The position numbers and the translations under genes were made by a program. From Salinicoccus cyprini (lineage in GTDB: Bacteria > Bacillota > Bacilli > Staphylococcales > Salinicoccaceae): 64,000 nucleotides of DNA. The notes beneath the pieces were generated by a model. It saw only the letters and a program-made list of their open reading frames with translations. It searched no databases and was not told where the DNA came from. This document shows, in pieces, positions 1 through 9,597 of this stretch (positions are counted from its first letter, which is position 1; each line of letters opens with the position of its first letter). The DNA lies in assembly GCF_007713705.1 (NCBI RefSeq), contig NZ_VMSJ01000003.1:1-64000 (forward strand), given 5' to 3'.

Positions 1-121
<121 letters not shown>

Positions 122-214
122 TGGAAGCTCTCTGACTCCGTTTGCGTTTTTACTTGGCGCCCAAGTGGATGGCCGTAGCCATCCGTTTATCGGAATTAAA
201 CGTTGACATATTGT

Positions 215-236
215 CATTCAGTTTTCAATGTTCTGT
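215..236 (-). promoter_or_regulatory. rrn leader boxA-like antitermination element
   Basis: On the minus strand this reads GAACATTGAAAACTGAATG, close to the boxA element (TTTGAAAACT core) of Bacillus and Staphylococcus rRNA leaders. It lies between the rrn promoter and the 16S gene, where a Nus-factor antitermination signal is expected. The call is by motif and position only. Confidence 0.6.
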
Positions 237-387
237 TGTTGCGTCGTTCTTTTTAACACTCTTACCATGTTACATCATCTCTCGAAATTATTCAAGCGTT
301 AATTTTACACTTTCGAATATTTTTATGAAAGAAAATGTTTCTGTGTTTCTTCGGTGTCTGTGTCGTCCGTGTTTTGGCGACTTTTAT

Positions 388-416
388 ATCATACCAAGTA
401 GACAGCTCAGTGTCAA
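388..416 (-). promoter_or_regulatory. rRNA operon promoter
   Basis: The minus strand carries a perfect -35 TTGACA (416-411) and a -10 TATGAT (393-388) separated by 17 bp. It lies about 270 bp upstream of the 16S 5' end, consistent with a long leader. The rest of 122-480 holds no convincing gene; the 98-residue open frame on the plus strand lies over the leader and has no ribosome binding site. Confidence 0.8.
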
Positions 417-484
417 CGACTTTATTGAACTTTTTTAAAGTCTTTTTGTTTGCGTGCGTTGTTCACTAAATGCTAAATATTAGA

Positions 485-514
485 TTATCATAAATGCTAT
501 AACTTGTATATAAT
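485..514 (+). promoter_or_regulatory. Promoter of ygzB
   Basis: A perfect -10 TATAAT (509-514) is preceded by TTATCA (485-490) with an 18 bp spacer. Transcription would start about 20 nt before the ygzB start codon. Confidence 0.55.
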
Positions 515-537
515 GAATTTCAGAGGTGAATTGTTTT

Positions 538-927
538 ATGAAGAAACCAGGAAATAAGATACTACGTATTCGCGGCTATGCACTGGCCCTGATCTTTATA
601 GGTATGGGAGTCATGTATCTCGGTGTATTCTTCAGGGAGTACCCGCTCGTCTTCAGCATCTTTCTTCTTATAGGAATGCTTCCCATCATATTGAGCTTCG
701 TCATCTACTTCTGGGTGGGTATGATCAGCACACGCGCCATTACCGTCCAATGTCCGAATTGCGAGAAGCATACTAAAATATTGGGACACGTCGACTTCTG
801 CCAGCACTGCAAGGAACCTTTGACGATCGACAAGGAACTTGAAGGAGAAGACTTCTCTCTCGACTACAACGTAGACCACCGCAGAAAAAAGGCGATAGAA
901 GAACTGAACGACAAGAAACAGAAATGA
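538..927 (+). CDS. ygzB: YgzB/UPF0295-family membrane protein with zinc ribbon
   Basis: This 129-residue protein has two hydrophobic segments (about 12-34 and 37-60) and then a cytosolic zinc-ribbon-like motif CPNC (Cys72, Cys75) and CQHC (Cys88, Cys91). Length, layout and position next to perR match the YgzB (UPF0295) family of Bacilli; its function is unknown. The ATG at 538 is chosen because AGAGGTG lies nine bases upstream; an in-frame GTG at 526 overlaps that ribosome binding site. It converges on perR and shares a terminator with it. Confidence 0.88.
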   Translation: MKKPGNKILRIRGYALALIFIGMGVMYLGVFFREYPLVFSIFLLIGMLPIILSFVIYFWVGMISTRAITVQCPNCEKHTKILGHVDFCQHCKEPLTIDKELEGEDFSLDYNVDHRRKKAIEELNDKKQK

Positions 928-953
928 GCAGGGGATATATCCCCTGCTCATTT
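922..953. terminator. Bidirectional terminator between ygzB and perR
   Basis: A near-perfect palindrome (GAGCAGGGG / CCCCTGCTC) flanked by AAAT and ATTT. The ygzB stop codon lies in its left arm and perR ends 25 bp to the right, so it can serve both converging genes. Confidence 0.8.
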
Positions 954-977
954 CTGTTTACGATTATTGAACTGTTC

Positions 978-1415
978 CTATTCCCTGCATTCCGGACATA
1001 CACCATAGATTTCAAGTCTATGATGACTCACATCGTATGCCGTGACAGAGCCTGCGAGCTGTTCCACTTCCTCAAGCCCCGGATAATGAAAGTCCGTAAT
1101 CTTGCCGCAATTGCTGCAGATGATATGATAATGGGTATCTGTGATGAAATCGAAGCGGCTTGAAGCGTCCCCATACGTCAGCTCCTTGACGAGCCCCGTC
1201 TCCTTGAAAAGCTTCAGATTGTTGTATATAGTGGCGACACTCATATTTGGATATTCACTGGAAAGCGCTTTGAATATATCATCAGCAGTCGGGTGTTCCT
1301 CTGTTTCTATCATATACATGAGCACTGCTTTTCTCTGCGGTGTAATCCGTACACCCGTTTTCTTCAGTGCATCGATCGATTCAGTGAACTGATCATTGGC
1401 ATCCATCATTTTCAT
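978..1415 (-). CDS. perR: Peroxide-responsive repressor PerR (Fur family)
   Basis: Fur-family metal-dependent repressor of peroxide-defence genes. The 145-residue chain has an N-terminal winged helix ([17 protein letters not shown]) and the PerR residue pattern: His41, Asp89, His95, His97 and Asp108 in the Fe/Mn regulatory site, and Cys100/Cys103 with Cys140/Cys143 in the structural zinc site. In characterised PerR, oxidation of the histidines matching 41 and 95 releases DNA. The ATG at 1415 has AAGGAAGG in front, whereas a longer frame to 1454 has no ribosome binding site. A PerR-box-like site lies before nearby bcp. Confidence 0.96.
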   Translation of the reverse strand: MKMMDANDQFTESIDALKKTGVRITPQRKAVLMYMIETEEHPTADDIFKALSSEYPNMSVATIYNNLKLFKETGLVKELTYGDASSRFDFITDTHYHIICSNCGKITDFHYPGLEEVEQLAGSVTAYDVSHHRLEIYGVCPECRE

Positions 1416-1456
1416 ATTGATACCTTCCTTCTCTAACTGACTACTGTAGTACACTC

Positions 1457-1486
1457 ATTGTACTTTGTACTGAAATTGATTGTCAA
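1457..1486 (-). promoter_or_regulatory. perR promoter
   Basis: On the minus strand TTGACA (1486-1481) is followed after 18 bp by TACAAT (1462-1457). No clear PerR box overlaps it, so autoregulation cannot be inferred from sequence. Confidence 0.7.
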
Positions 1487-1496
1487 ATCACTTTGT

Positions 1497-2441
1497 TCAG
1501 TATCCCCTGCCATTGTCAATGATATTCTTCATCGACTCGGGATCATCCATATGTCCGAGGTTATAGGCAAAGATTTCAAAGCCGCGCTCGAGGTATCCTT
1601 CGGTTTTGGATGATGCATGCGGCGTGATGGTCAAGTTGTCATAAGTATAGAATACATGATTCCCGGGCAGCGGCTCCTGATTGAATACATCCAAGATCAT
1701 ATGTCGGATCATGCCCTGTTCAAGCACTTGCGAGATGGTTTCATCGGTCATGATGTCACCACGTCCGATATTGACGAATACCGCACTTTCTTTCATTTTT
1801 TCAAATAGATCCGTTTCAAGCATTCCTCTTGTTTCATCTGTACTCGGCAGAATATTGATGATGATATCCGCTTCATTGATATGCTGCTCAAGTTCACCAA
1901 TGGAATGCGTCCGGTCAAAGCCTTCCACCGCGTGGCCTGTCGTATTGTAGCCCACCACTTCTGTACCGAAGACACGGAGCACTTTGGCCAGATGGGCACC
2001 TATGCTGCCGGTACCGAGCAGGTGGACGGTTTTGCCATAGATTTCTTCCGTCCTTGCATTCTTTCGCCAATGGGCATTGTTCTGATCCGCTTTCAGCTGG
2101 TTGAAATCCTTATAGAACGAAAGCAGCAGCCCGACAGTATACTCGGTCATCTGTATTTTATGAATGCCTTTTGCATTCGTGATATGGACATGATCAAGCC
2201 GTTCAAGCGGCAGATCATCAAGTCCTGCACTCATGACCATCATCCATTCCAGGTTTTTGAAAGCTTTTACATCATCTTCGTTGAAGTTGGAGCCGTACGT
2301 AATGAAAATTTCGCACCATTCGCGGTCTTCATCCGTCATTTCCGCAGTTTTTCTGAAGCGGTATTCAAGTTCCGGGTGCTTTTCTTCCATTTTTTCAATC
2401 ATATGCGGTCTCAAGTTGACAGTCGACAGTATATGTTTCAT
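1497..2441 (-). CDS. D-2-hydroxyacid dehydrogenase
   Basis: An NAD(P)-dependent D-isomer-specific 2-hydroxyacid dehydrogenase of 314 residues. The Rossmann motif is GTGSIG (Gly143, Gly145, Gly148). The catalytic Arg227 (NIGRGD), Glu256 (NQEPL) and His275 (TPHAS) are in place. The substrate cannot be told; glycerate, 2-ketoacid or phosphoglycerate dehydrogenases share this fold. It starts directly after the bcp stop codon (no gap), so it is co-transcribed with bcp and may share its peroxide control. Confidence 0.9.
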   Translation of the reverse strand: MKHILSTVNLRPHMIEKMEEKHPELEYRFRKTAEMTDEDREWCEIFITYGSNFNEDDVKAFKNLEWMMVMSAGLDDLPLERLDHVHITNAKGIHKIQMTEYTVGLLLSFYKDFNQLKADQNNAHWRKNARTEEIYGKTVHLLGTGSIGAHLAKVLRVFGTEVVGYNTTGHAVEGFDRTHSIGELEQHINEADIIINILPSTDETRGMLETDLFEKMKESAVFVNIGRGDIMTDETISQVLEQGMIRHMILDVFNQEPLPGNHVFYTYDNLTITPHASSKTEGYLERGFEIFAYNLGHMDDPESMKNIIDNGRGY

Positions 2442-2891
2442 CTATGCTTCCTCTTTCAGATAGGTTTTGAGTTCGTCGATATGGGATTTCGCCTTGACGT
2501 TATCCCACCTTTTTAGAATATTGCTGTCTTCGTCTACAATGAAAGTCGTTCTGACAATGCCTTTCGACTCCTTGCCGAAAACTTTTTTCATCCTATAAAC
2601 ATTGAGTGCCTCAGAGAGTTTGAAGTCCTCATCGACAAGAAGATCGAAGTTCAGGTTATTCTTCTCTATGAAATTCTGATGCTTCTTTCTGGAATCGCCG
2701 CTCACTCCATACACTTTGACATCCAGTTCGTTCAGATAGTCCAGATTATCCCGCAGGTCGCATGCCTGCGCCGTACACCCGGGTGTATTATCTTTAGGAT
2801 AGAAATAGATGACAGTCTTTCCCTCGAGATCTTTATTGCCTATCTTCTCTCCGTTCTGATTTTCAAGTTCGAATTCCGGGAACTTCTCCAT
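2442..2891 (-). CDS. bcp: Thioredoxin-dependent thiol peroxidase Bcp
   Basis: Atypical 2-Cys peroxiredoxin of 149 residues that reduces H2O2 and organic hydroperoxides with thioredoxin electrons. The peroxidatic Cys39 sits in the canonical PGCT motif and the resolving Cys44 five residues later. AAGGAGG precedes the ATG. First gene of a two-gene operon with the dehydrogenase. A PerR-box-like sequence lies 25-39 bp upstream of the start; bcp is an established PerR target in Staphylococcus aureus. Confidence 0.95.
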   Translation of the reverse strand: MEKFPEFELENQNGEKIGNKDLEGKTVIYFYPKDNTPGCTAQACDLRDNLDYLNELDVKVYGVSGDSRKKHQNFIEKNNLNFDLLVDEDFKLSEALNVYRMKKVFGKESKGIVRTTFIVDEDSNILKRWDNVKAKSHIDELKTYLKEEA

Positions 2892-2915
2892 ATGTCTGCC
2901 TCCTTGAATATACCT

Positions 2916-2930
2916 TCATAATAATGATAA
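2916..2930. promoter_or_regulatory. PerR-box-like operator upstream of bcp
   Basis: TCATAATAATGATAA matches the PerR box consensus TTATAATNATTATAA at 12 of 14 defined positions. It lies just upstream of bcp, where it could block transcription, with perR itself 1.5 kb away. Confidence 0.7.
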
Positions 2931-3034
2931 TACCCGAGTTTCACGCGCCTCTCAACAGAAGTCCCTCCTTAATTAACGGTCCGGAATGTGGTAGAATACA
3001 CATTGTGTAAAATACAGATCAAAGGATGAAATAT

Positions 3035-4327
3035 ATGTACGATCACAAGAGATCCGAAGCACTCCAGAAACAGGCTGATGAAGTCATACTCGGAGGCGTC
3101 AATTCCCCTTCCCGTTCCTACAAGGCAGTAGGCAATGGTGCGCCCATCGTAATGGACAGAGGTGAAGGCGCCTATCTCCATGATGTCGATGGCAACCGCT
3201 ATATCGACTACCTGGGCGCTTATGGACCCATCATTACGGGGCATGCGCACCCCCGCATCCATGAAGCCATTGCTGAGCAGAGCAGCAAGGGCATACTCTA
3301 CGGCACACCGACAGAGCTTGAAATCGAGTTCGGCCGCAAAATAAGAGATGCGATTCCATCGCTTGAACGTGTCAGATTCGTCAATTCCGGTACTGAAGCA
3401 GTCATGACGACAATCAGGGTTGCACGCGCCTATACATCGAGAAATAAAATCATCAAATTTGAAGGGTGCTATCATGGCCACTCCGACCTCGTGCTTGTCG
3501 CAGCCGGCAGCGGCCCTTCCCAGCTCGGCACTCCCGATTCGGCAGGCGTACCAGAAGGTGTGGCGGAAGATGTCATTACCGTGCCTTTCAATAACCTCGA
3601 AGATTTCAGAACAGCAATGAACCACTTCGGTGATGAAATTGCTGCGGTACTCATCGAACCGATCGTTGGCAACTTCGGTATTGTCGAACCGATGGAGGGC
3701 TTCCTTGAAGAAATAAACAAAGTTGCCCACGAAAATGGCTCGCTCGTCATCTATGATGAAGTCATTACCGCATTCCGCTTCACTTATGGTTCAGCACAGC
3801 AGCTGCTCAATATAGAGCCGGACCTCACTGCACTTGGAAAGATCATCGGCGGCGGCACACCGATCGGCGCATATGGCGGTAGAAAAGATATCATGGAAAG
3901 TGTTGCCCCGCTCGGCCCGGCCTACCAGGCAGGCACGATGGCAGGCAATCCACTCAGCATGGCTGCCGGACTGGCATGCATGGAAGTGCTCGGCAAGCCT
4001 GATGTGTACAAAAATCTTGATGCACTCGGCAAAATGCTAGAAGATGGACTGCTCGACCTGATTCAGAAGTATGAGGTCAAGGCGACAATCAACCGCCTCG
4101 TCGGCGCCCTGACCATCTATTTCACCGATGAGACCGTCACCAACTACACCATGGCTGAAGCGAGCGATGGAGAAATGTTTTCCAAATTCTTCAATGGACT
4201 GATAAGAAGAGGGGTCAACATTGCCCCGTCCAAATACGAAGCCTGGTTCCTGACAACGGAGCATACTGAAGCGGATATCAAGGAGACACTTGCCATTGTT
4301 GAAGAAGTTTTCAAAAATGATCTATAG
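3035..4327 (+). CDS. hemL: Glutamate-1-semialdehyde 2,1-aminomutase
   Basis: PLP enzyme that converts glutamate-1-semialdehyde to 5-aminolevulinate, feeding heme synthesis by the C5 pathway. The 430-residue protein shows SGTEA (118-122), the cofactor-contacting DEVIT (241-245) and the Schiff-base lysine Lys269 in LGKIIGGG. Wording of the whole chain closely follows the staphylococcal GsaB/HemL2 isoform, which is also found next to bcp and perR. The ATG at 3035 is preferred over 3026 because AAAGG abuts the earlier codon but is properly spaced from the later one. Confidence 0.95.
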   Translation: MYDHKRSEALQKQADEVILGGVNSPSRSYKAVGNGAPIVMDRGEGAYLHDVDGNRYIDYLGAYGPIITGHAHPRIHEAIAEQSSKGILYGTPTELEIEFGRKIRDAIPSLERVRFVNSGTEAVMTTIRVARAYTSRNKIIKFEGCYHGHSDLVLVAAGSGPSQLGTPDSAGVPEGVAEDVITVPFNNLEDFRTAMNHFGDEIAAVLIEPIVGNFGIVEPMEGFLEEINKVAHENGSLVIYDEVITAFRFTYGSAQQLLNIEPDLTALGKIIGGGTPIGAYGGRKDIMESVAPLGPAYQAGTMAGNPLSMAAGLACMEVLGKPDVYKNLDALGKMLEDGLLDLIQKYEVKATINRLVGALTIYFTDETVTNYTMAEASDGEMFSKFFNGLIRRGVNIAPSKYEAWFLTTEHTEADIKETLAIVEEVFKNDL

Positions 4328-4338
4328 GAGAGGGTACC

Positions 4339-5451
4339 ATGCGCTTTGGTGCTAGAGTTTTCAAAACAGGTGTCACTGTCGTCCTCACACTGTTCATAGC
4401 AGAAATGCTCGGACTTGGACCCTCACTGATTGCTGCAATCGCTGCGGTGTTTGCCCTCCAGCCGAATGTTCATCGCTCGGTCATGAATACGTGGGACCAG
4501 TTCCAGGGCAATACCCTTGGCGCGATAGCTGCAATTGTCATGGTCCTGCTGTTCGGCCACAATATGATCGTCATCGGTCTGACCGTCATACTTGTCCTGG
4601 CAGTCCTGCTGTTCTTCAATCTGCAGAGCGTATCCACACTGGCCGTCGTAACAATGATTGCCATCATGGATGCACCGACCGTCATAGAAAGCTCCACCAC
4701 CACAGATTTTCTTGAAGCAGCAGGTGTACGTTTTGCACTGGTCATGATCGGTGTGCTGTCATCACTTGTGGTCAATCTGCTCTTCATCCCACCGAAGTAC
4801 GAAACCAAGATGTATCATAACTGCTTCAACATCACGAGTGATATATTCAAATGGATTCGTCTTGAATTGAATGCAGTCAGCGAATTCCAGATTGTCAAGA
4901 AGGATATCGAGTCGCTGCGTACACGCGTTGTCACGCTCGAAACCATGTATCTCTGGTACCGTGAAGAGAAGAACTACTTCAGAAGAAACAACTTTGCCGA
5001 TGCCCGTCGTAAAATACTGTTCAGACATCTGATTGCCTCCACAAGGCGGACGTTCGAACTGCTCAGAAAACTGAACCGTTATGAGAACGACTATAACCAT
5101 CTGGATGAAGACTTCAAATACCGCATCCGCCACGAGATGGACCGCCTGATGGTCTACCACGAGCAGATTTTCATGAAGATTACTGAAAAGATCCGTCCTG
5201 ACGCACCTTGCGGAATATATGACAATGACGTACAATTTGAGAATTCCATGATGGATGATTTCGTCATGCTCTATCAGCAGGCGAAAACACCTGAAGAAAA
5301 AATGCAGTACGAAAATATACTCGAAGTCATATCATCCATCCATGAATATTCCAATTCACTGGATCGCCTGGACAGATTGACAACAAGCTTCTTCCGCTTC
5401 CACGGAGACAAGAACAAGATCAACATACAGGATGAGACACTCGATATATAA
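4339..5451 (+). CDS. FUSC/aromatic acid exporter-like membrane protein
   Basis: A 370-residue protein with a hydrophobic N-terminal half (about 1-155, several membrane segments) ending in the FIPPKYE motif. A charged, helical cytosolic half (160-370) follows. This is the layout of the ArAE_1/FUSC-like families. The substrate is unknown. It starts 11 bp after hemL, so it is probably co-transcribed. A related protein of the same architecture lies at 19565-20593 (shared ends of the membrane half, FIPPKYE there being LILPPKY). Sequence alone does not show whether it transports anything. Confidence 0.78.
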   Translation: MRFGARVFKTGVTVVLTLFIAEMLGLGPSLIAAIAAVFALQPNVHRSVMNTWDQFQGNTLGAIAAIVMVLLFGHNMIVIGLTVILVLAVLLFFNLQSVSTLAVVTMIAIMDAPTVIESSTTTDFLEAAGVRFALVMIGVLSSLVVNLLFIPPKYETKMYHNCFNITSDIFKWIRLELNAVSEFQIVKKDIESLRTRVVTLETMYLWYREEKNYFRRNNFADARRKILFRHLIASTRRTFELLRKLNRYENDYNHLDEDFKYRIRHEMDRLMVYHEQIFMKITEKIRPDAPCGIYDNDVQFENSMMDDFVMLYQQAKTPEEKMQYENILEVISSIHEYSNSLDRLDRLTTSFFRFHGDKNKINIQDETLDI

Positions 5452-5454
5452 AAG

Positions 5455-5490
5455 AACAGGCGCAGGAATTAATTCCTGCGCCTGTTTTCT
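5455..5490. terminator. Bidirectional terminator
   Basis: Long perfect stem (AACAGGCGCAGGAATT with its complement) followed by TTTTCT. It separates the converging FUSC-like and glycosylase genes and reaches the glycosylase stop codon. Confidence 0.85.
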
Positions 5491-6103
5491 ATTGCCATCC
5501 ATTATTCTCCGACGGCCTGCCTCTGAATCTGCTGACGTGCGGATTCCCTTTGACAATGAAGCGGTAAGGGTAGGCCACCGCCTCTTCCTTATTGTCTATG
5601 CCGATTCTCGGCGTCGCTTCGATTTCAGCAGGCACACGGCCTGTCTGAAGTGTAAGAATACCGTTGTTCAGTTCCATGCCATTGTGCAGTTCTCGGCGTA
5701 CACCCATGGATTTGGTCAGTTTGCCGGGACCATCAGTGAGACCCGTTTCCCGACCGCGCCTTTCAATCATGATGTCTCGACCGACATCCGGCTCGAGTCC
5801 CCTGATGAGTATTCCTTCAGGATGCTCTTTCTCTCTTGTCAGGATGTTCATGCAATGATGGCCATGCATCGTATAGACATAGACATGGCCATAGTCATTG
5901 AACATCATTTCGTTCTTCTTATTCTTTTTGCCACCGAAAGTATGAGCGGCACGGTCTTCAATTCCGAGATATGCTTCAACTTCGGTGATGAAACCACTGG
6001 TCATGACACCGTCGATGCATGTAGTCAGTCGAACACCGAGCAGACGCCTTGCTGCTTCCAGTGTGTCATCAGCCAGAAAACTTATATCCAACGTTTCAGC
6101 CAT
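5489..6103 (-). CDS. DNA-3-methyladenine glycosylase (AAG/MPG family)
   Basis: Base-excision repair enzyme that removes alkylated and deaminated purines. The 204-residue chain has the family motifs ITEVEAY (with the catalytic Glu), RAAHTF and YVYTMHG, plus the C-terminal DGPGKLTK segment. It begins 14 bp after the Sav1866-like exporter gene with AAAGGATG in front, so the two form an operon. Confidence 0.93.
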   Translation of the reverse strand: MAETLDISFLADDTLEAARRLLGVRLTTCIDGVMTSGFITEVEAYLGIEDRAAHTFGGKKNKKNEMMFNDYGHVYVYTMHGHHCMNILTREKEHPEGILIRGLEPDVGRDIMIERRGRETGLTDGPGKLTKSMGVRRELHNGMELNNGILTLQTGRVPAEIEATPRIGIDNKEEAVAYPYRFIVKGNPHVSRFRGRPSENNGWQ

Positions 6104-6117
6104 GGCGACATCCTTTA

Positions 6118-7854
6118 CTATAGATTCTGTATGCTGTAGAGATTATAGTAGTCTCCCTGCTTCTTCATTAGTTCAGCATGCGAACCGGCTTCCCTGATCT
6201 GGCCATTGACCATTACAAAGATGCGATCGGCATGGGTGATGGTCGACAGCCTATGCGCGACGACTATGGTCGTCCTGTTCTGGGACAGTTCCAGAAGCGT
6301 TTCCTGGATGATGCTTTCACTCTCCAGGTCGAGCGCGCTGGTGGCCTCATCGAGAATGAGGATCGGCGGATTCTTCAGAAAGACCCGGGCAATGGCAATC
6401 CGCTGCTTCTGCCCACCTGACAGTTTGACACCACGCTCACCCACTTCTGTTTCGTAGCCTTCAGGCAGGCTCATGATGAAGTCGTGTGCGTTCGCCCGTT
6501 TGGCAGCTTCAAGCATCTCCTCTTCCGTAGCGTCCGGTTTGGCGAGAAGAATGTTCTCCTTGATGCTGTCGGAAAAGAGTACGTTATCCTGCATGACGAT
6601 TCCGACTTTATTCCTCAAGGATTCAATTGTATAGTCGCGGATGTCCGTACCGTCAAGTTTCACTTTCCCTGATGTCACATCATAGAAACGTGGAATCAGG
6701 GTTACCAGCGTCGATTTTCCGCCACCGCTCATTCCGACAAATGCGACTGTTTCCCCACTCTTCACATTGAAATTGATGTGGTTCAAAGTGTCCGTATCTT
6801 CTCCATTATAGCTGAATCCGACATCCTGGAACTCGATGTTGCCATCAGTCTGCTTAAGCTCACGAGCACCCGGACGATCTTTTACATCGTATTTCTCATC
6901 GAACAGCTGGAATACCCTGTCCATTGATGCGATACTCTGTGTCAGAGTCGTGGATGAGGATACGAGTCTGCGGAGTGGTCCATAGAGCCTATCCAGATAG
7001 GCGATGAACGCAGCCAGAGTACCGACTGTCAGGTTACCCTGGATCACCTGGTAGGCACCATAACCGACAACAAGCAGAGGGCCGACATCGGTTATGGTAT
7101 TGACGACCGAAAAACTTCTCGCTGTCCATCTGGCATGATCCGTTGCCTTGTTCAGAAAATTACCGTTCTTATCATTGAAACGTTCCGATTCATTCTTTTC
7201 CACTGCAAAGCTTTTGATGACGTTGATTCCCTGGATGCGTTCGTGGAGAAATCCCTGTACTTCCGCCAGTGCCTGCGATCTTCTTCTTGTAAGTTTCCTC
7301 AGCCTGCCGAAGAAGAACCACACGCCAAAAATGTAGAACGGGAAGACGATGATCGACACGAGTGTCAGCTCACCATTCATCGCAAACATTATTGCGAGAG
7401 CGATCAGTATCGTCACCAGGTCGAGCCAGATGTTCATCAGGCCCGTCATGATGAAGTCCTTCGTCTGTTCAACGTCATTGATGACACGGGAAATGACTTC
7501 GCCGACCTTATTATTGGAATAGAACTTGGCACTCAGCATCTGCAGATGGCTGTACATCTTCTTTCTTATATCGTAGATGATCTTATTGCTTGTCCACTGG
7601 GCGAGATACTGCCTGAAGTATTCGACTGGCGGCCGGATGATGAGGAAGATGAAGGAGAACACAAGCAGTACCTGGATCAGCATGTTCACCTTGTCCTCTG
7701 TACTCAACCCTTCCGGCATGATGATGCTGTCGATTGTATACTTGATAAGCAGCGGCAGAAGAAGCGGAATTCCGAACTTCAGCACCCCGATGACAATCGT
7801 CAGAGCAATCAGCCATCTATAGGGTTTAACAAATTGCAAATAGCGTCTTATCAC
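6118..7854 (-). CDS. Sav1866-like multidrug ABC exporter
   Basis: Half-size ABC exporter of 578 residues, the same length as Staphylococcus aureus Sav1866 and close to it from end to end. Order: six-helix membrane domain (about 1-320) then the ATPase with Walker A (GMSGGGKST), signature LSGGQ, Walker B ILILDEA and the switch histidine in VVAHRLS. It would act as a homodimer exporting lipids or drugs. The GTG at 7854 is chosen: AAAGGAAG lies eight bases before it and the protein then opens [12 protein letters not shown], as in Sav1866. A terminator hairpin lies just upstream. Confidence 0.95.
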   Translation of the reverse strand: MIRRYLQFVKPYRWLIALTIVIGVLKFGIPLLLPLLIKYTIDSIIMPEGLSTEDKVNMLIQVLLVFSFIFLIIRPPVEYFRQYLAQWTSNKIIYDIRKKMYSHLQMLSAKFYSNNKVGEVISRVINDVEQTKDFIMTGLMNIWLDLVTILIALAIMFAMNGELTLVSIIVFPFYIFGVWFFFGRLRKLTRRRSQALAEVQGFLHERIQGINVIKSFAVEKNESERFNDKNGNFLNKATDHARWTARSFSVVNTITDVGPLLVVGYGAYQVIQGNLTVGTLAAFIAYLDRLYGPLRRLVSSSTTLTQSIASMDRVFQLFDEKYDVKDRPGARELKQTDGNIEFQDVGFSYNGEDTDTLNHINFNVKSGETVAFVGMSGGGKSTLVTLIPRFYDVTSGKVKLDGTDIRDYTIESLRNKVGIVMQDNVLFSDSIKENILLAKPDATEEEMLEAAKRANAHDFIMSLPEGYETEVGERGVKLSGGQKQRIAIARVFLKNPPILILDEATSALDLESESIIQETLLELSQNRTTIVVAHRLSTITHADRIFVMVNGQIREAGSHAELMKKQGDYYNLYSIQNL

Positions 7855-7878
7855 AAAAAATACTTCCTTTACTGACAT

Positions 7879-7906
7879 AAAAAACAATCAACCGGATAGT
7901 TGATTG
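7879..7906 (-). terminator. Terminator or attenuator ahead of the exporter gene
   Basis: On the minus strand CAATCAAC, a 6 nt loop and GTTGATTG form a stem followed by TTTTTT. It lies between the DUF402 gene and the exporter start, with only about 25 bp left before that start, too little for a separate promoter. Confidence 0.7.
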
Positions 7907-7910
7907 ATCT

Positions 7911-8456
7911 TTAGTATGATTTGAAATCATTATTGAAACGTCCTTGCCACACTTTTATGAAGTCCGGCGCGAAGGGTCCTTTTTTCCTTTCGATCCACTG
8001 CTGAAGCACATCGACATTATGTCTGAGTATCCGATCGATATCCTCGGAGTATTTCATGCGGTTCTTATGCAGACGGTACTCATCCTCATCGAGAAGATGA
8101 TACTTGCCGTCCGGATAGACTTTGATATCGAGGTCGTAGTCGATATATTTCAGTGCTTCCTCATCATAGATGAAAGGAGATGATAGATTGCAGTAGTAGT
8201 ATACGCCGTCTTCTCTGAACATGCAGATGACATTGAACCAGTACTCGACGTGGAAATAGACGATTGCCGGCTCCCGGGTCACCCATGTCCGCCCATCACT
8301 TTCGGTGACAAGCGTGCGGTTGTTGCCTCCGATGACGACATGATCCGTACCTTTGAGAATTGTGGTTTCGGACCATACACGGTGGATGCTACCATCGTGC
8401 TTATAGCTCTGAATCTTGACCTTGCTGCCCTCTTTCGGTATGGATTCCAGACCCAT
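7911..8456 (-). CDS. DUF402-family nucleoside tri/diphosphate phosphatase
   Basis: The 181-residue protein matches the DUF402/UPF0374 family whose Staphylococcus member (Ntdp) hydrolyses nucleoside tri- and diphosphates. Conserved stretches include [18 protein letters not shown] and the acidic [12 protein letters not shown] metal-binding region. Start: ATG at 8456, eight bases after AAAGGTGG; an in-frame GTG at 8468 overlaps that site. Its neighbour order (mutY side, exporter side) resembles that in staphylococci. Confidence 0.92.
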   Translation of the reverse strand: MGLESIPKEGSKVKIQSYKHDGSIHRVWSETTILKGTDHVVIGGNNRTLVTESDGRTWVTREPAIVYFHVEYWFNVICMFREDGVYYYCNLSSPFIYDEEALKYIDYDLDIKVYPDGKYHLLDEDEYRLHKNRMKYSEDIDRILRHNVDVLQQWIERKKGPFAPDFIKVWQGRFNNDFKSY

Positions 8457-8518
8457 ATTCCACACCACCTTTAGAATAATACTACTATATTATAGCATAG
8501 CCGGACATACATTCACAT

Positions 8519-9547
8519 TCATCCGTTTTCAGATTCGAACAGCCTGTAGAGCTTCTGCATGGCCCTGCTCATCGGCAGATTCTCCACTTCTCTGAGCGGG
8601 ACGAAACCGGGGTGTGGACTCCGGGTGTGCAGCATATACCCTTCCATGTACCATACCTGGTGGGTGAACACATGCTTGCTGCTGCCGATGTGCACGCCTG
8701 ATGTATCTACATCGATGCCCAGTTCCTCGCCGATCGATTCGATGGATGTATCCACATCATACTTCGGCAGTTCATACATTCCCTGCAGCAGCGTCCCTTC
8801 CTGTTTTCTGAGCAGCACTTCCCCGCGGTCGTTCAGAATGAAATAGACGTTGTAGTACAGTTCATTCTTCTGCTTCGCCTTCTTTTTGACCGGAAGTTCT
8901 GCCACAATGCTTTCCTTATACGCTTCGCAATTCTCCTGCACCGGACACATGATGCACTTCGGTGCACGGGGTGTGCAGATGGTGGCTCCGAGCTCCATCA
9001 GTGCCTGGTTGAAGTCCCCCGCTTCGAGCGGAATGATCTCCTCTATCCGGTGCTTTATGTCTTTCTGGACGGACGCTTTGGTCATATCTCTTCTGTCTGC
9101 ATCGAGTCTCGATATGACACGCAGCACATTTCCGTCCACTGCAGCCAGCAGATGGTTGAAGGCGATGCTCTGCACAGCACCCCCTATGTACGGTCCTACG
9201 CCTTTCAGCTTGAAGAATGCTTCCGGCTGGTCCGGCACAACAGAACCATAGCTGTCCCGCACCTCTCTGACAGCTGCCTGGAAATTGCGGATCCGATTAT
9301 AGTAGCCGAGCCCTTCCCAGTCTTTGAGCAGCGCCTCCTCATCGGCATCTGCAAGGCTGTCGATATCCGGGTAGCGGGTTATGAATTTCTCATAATAGGG
9401 TATAACAGTAATGACCTGAGTCTGCTGCAGCATGACCTCGCTCAGCCATATGCGGTATGGATCCTGTGTCTGCCGCCAGGGCAGCGCTCTTTTATTGGAC
9501 TGGTACCATCCCAACAGGTTATGATTGAACTCTGAAATTTTCAGCAT
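8519..9547 (-). CDS. mutY: Adenine DNA glycosylase MutY
   Basis: Removes adenine mispaired with 8-oxoguanine. The 342 residues hold the HhH-GPD glycosylase domain with catalytic Glu37 and Asp138, and a 4Fe-4S cluster motif at Cys191, Cys198, Cys201 and Cys207. A C-terminal NUDIX-like domain that recognises 8-oxoG follows (from about 230). Start at the ATG at 9547, six bases after GAGGAAGGTG; a GTG at 9556 lies inside that site. Divergent from yfhP, as in Bacillus where yfhP borders the mutY gene yfhQ. Confidence 0.96.
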   Translation of the reverse strand: MLKISEFNHNLLGWYQSNKRALPWRQTQDPYRIWLSEVMLQQTQVITVIPYYEKFITRYPDIDSLADADEEALLKDWEGLGYYNRIRNFQAAVREVRDSYGSVVPDQPEAFFKLKGVGPYIGGAVQSIAFNHLLAAVDGNVLRVISRLDADRRDMTKASVQKDIKHRIEEIIPLEAGDFNQALMELGATICTPRAPKCIMCPVQENCEAYKESIVAELPVKKKAKQKNELYYNVYFILNDRGEVLLRKQEGTLLQGMYELPKYDVDTSIESIGEELGIDVDTSGVHIGSSKHVFTHQVWYMEGYMLHTRSPHPGFVPLREVENLPMSRAMQKLYRLFESENG

Positions 9548-9597
9548 GGTTGACACCTTCCTCTGTTAATTATGTCACTTGAATGGGGAGAATGAAC

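Noticed and set aside
142-438. 98-residue open frame near the left edge
   Set aside because: It lies antisense over the rRNA leader and promoter and has no ribosome binding site.
1430-1500. PerR box in the perR promoter
   Set aside because: Imperfect GTAC-rich repeats are present but nothing close to TTATAATNATTATAA.
2969-3730. 253-residue minus-strand open frame over hemL
   Set aside because: Antisense to a well-recognised PLP enzyme; no start signals.
7135-7875. 246-residue plus-strand open frame
   Set aside because: Antisense shadow of the Sav1866-like exporter, which has clear homology and motifs.
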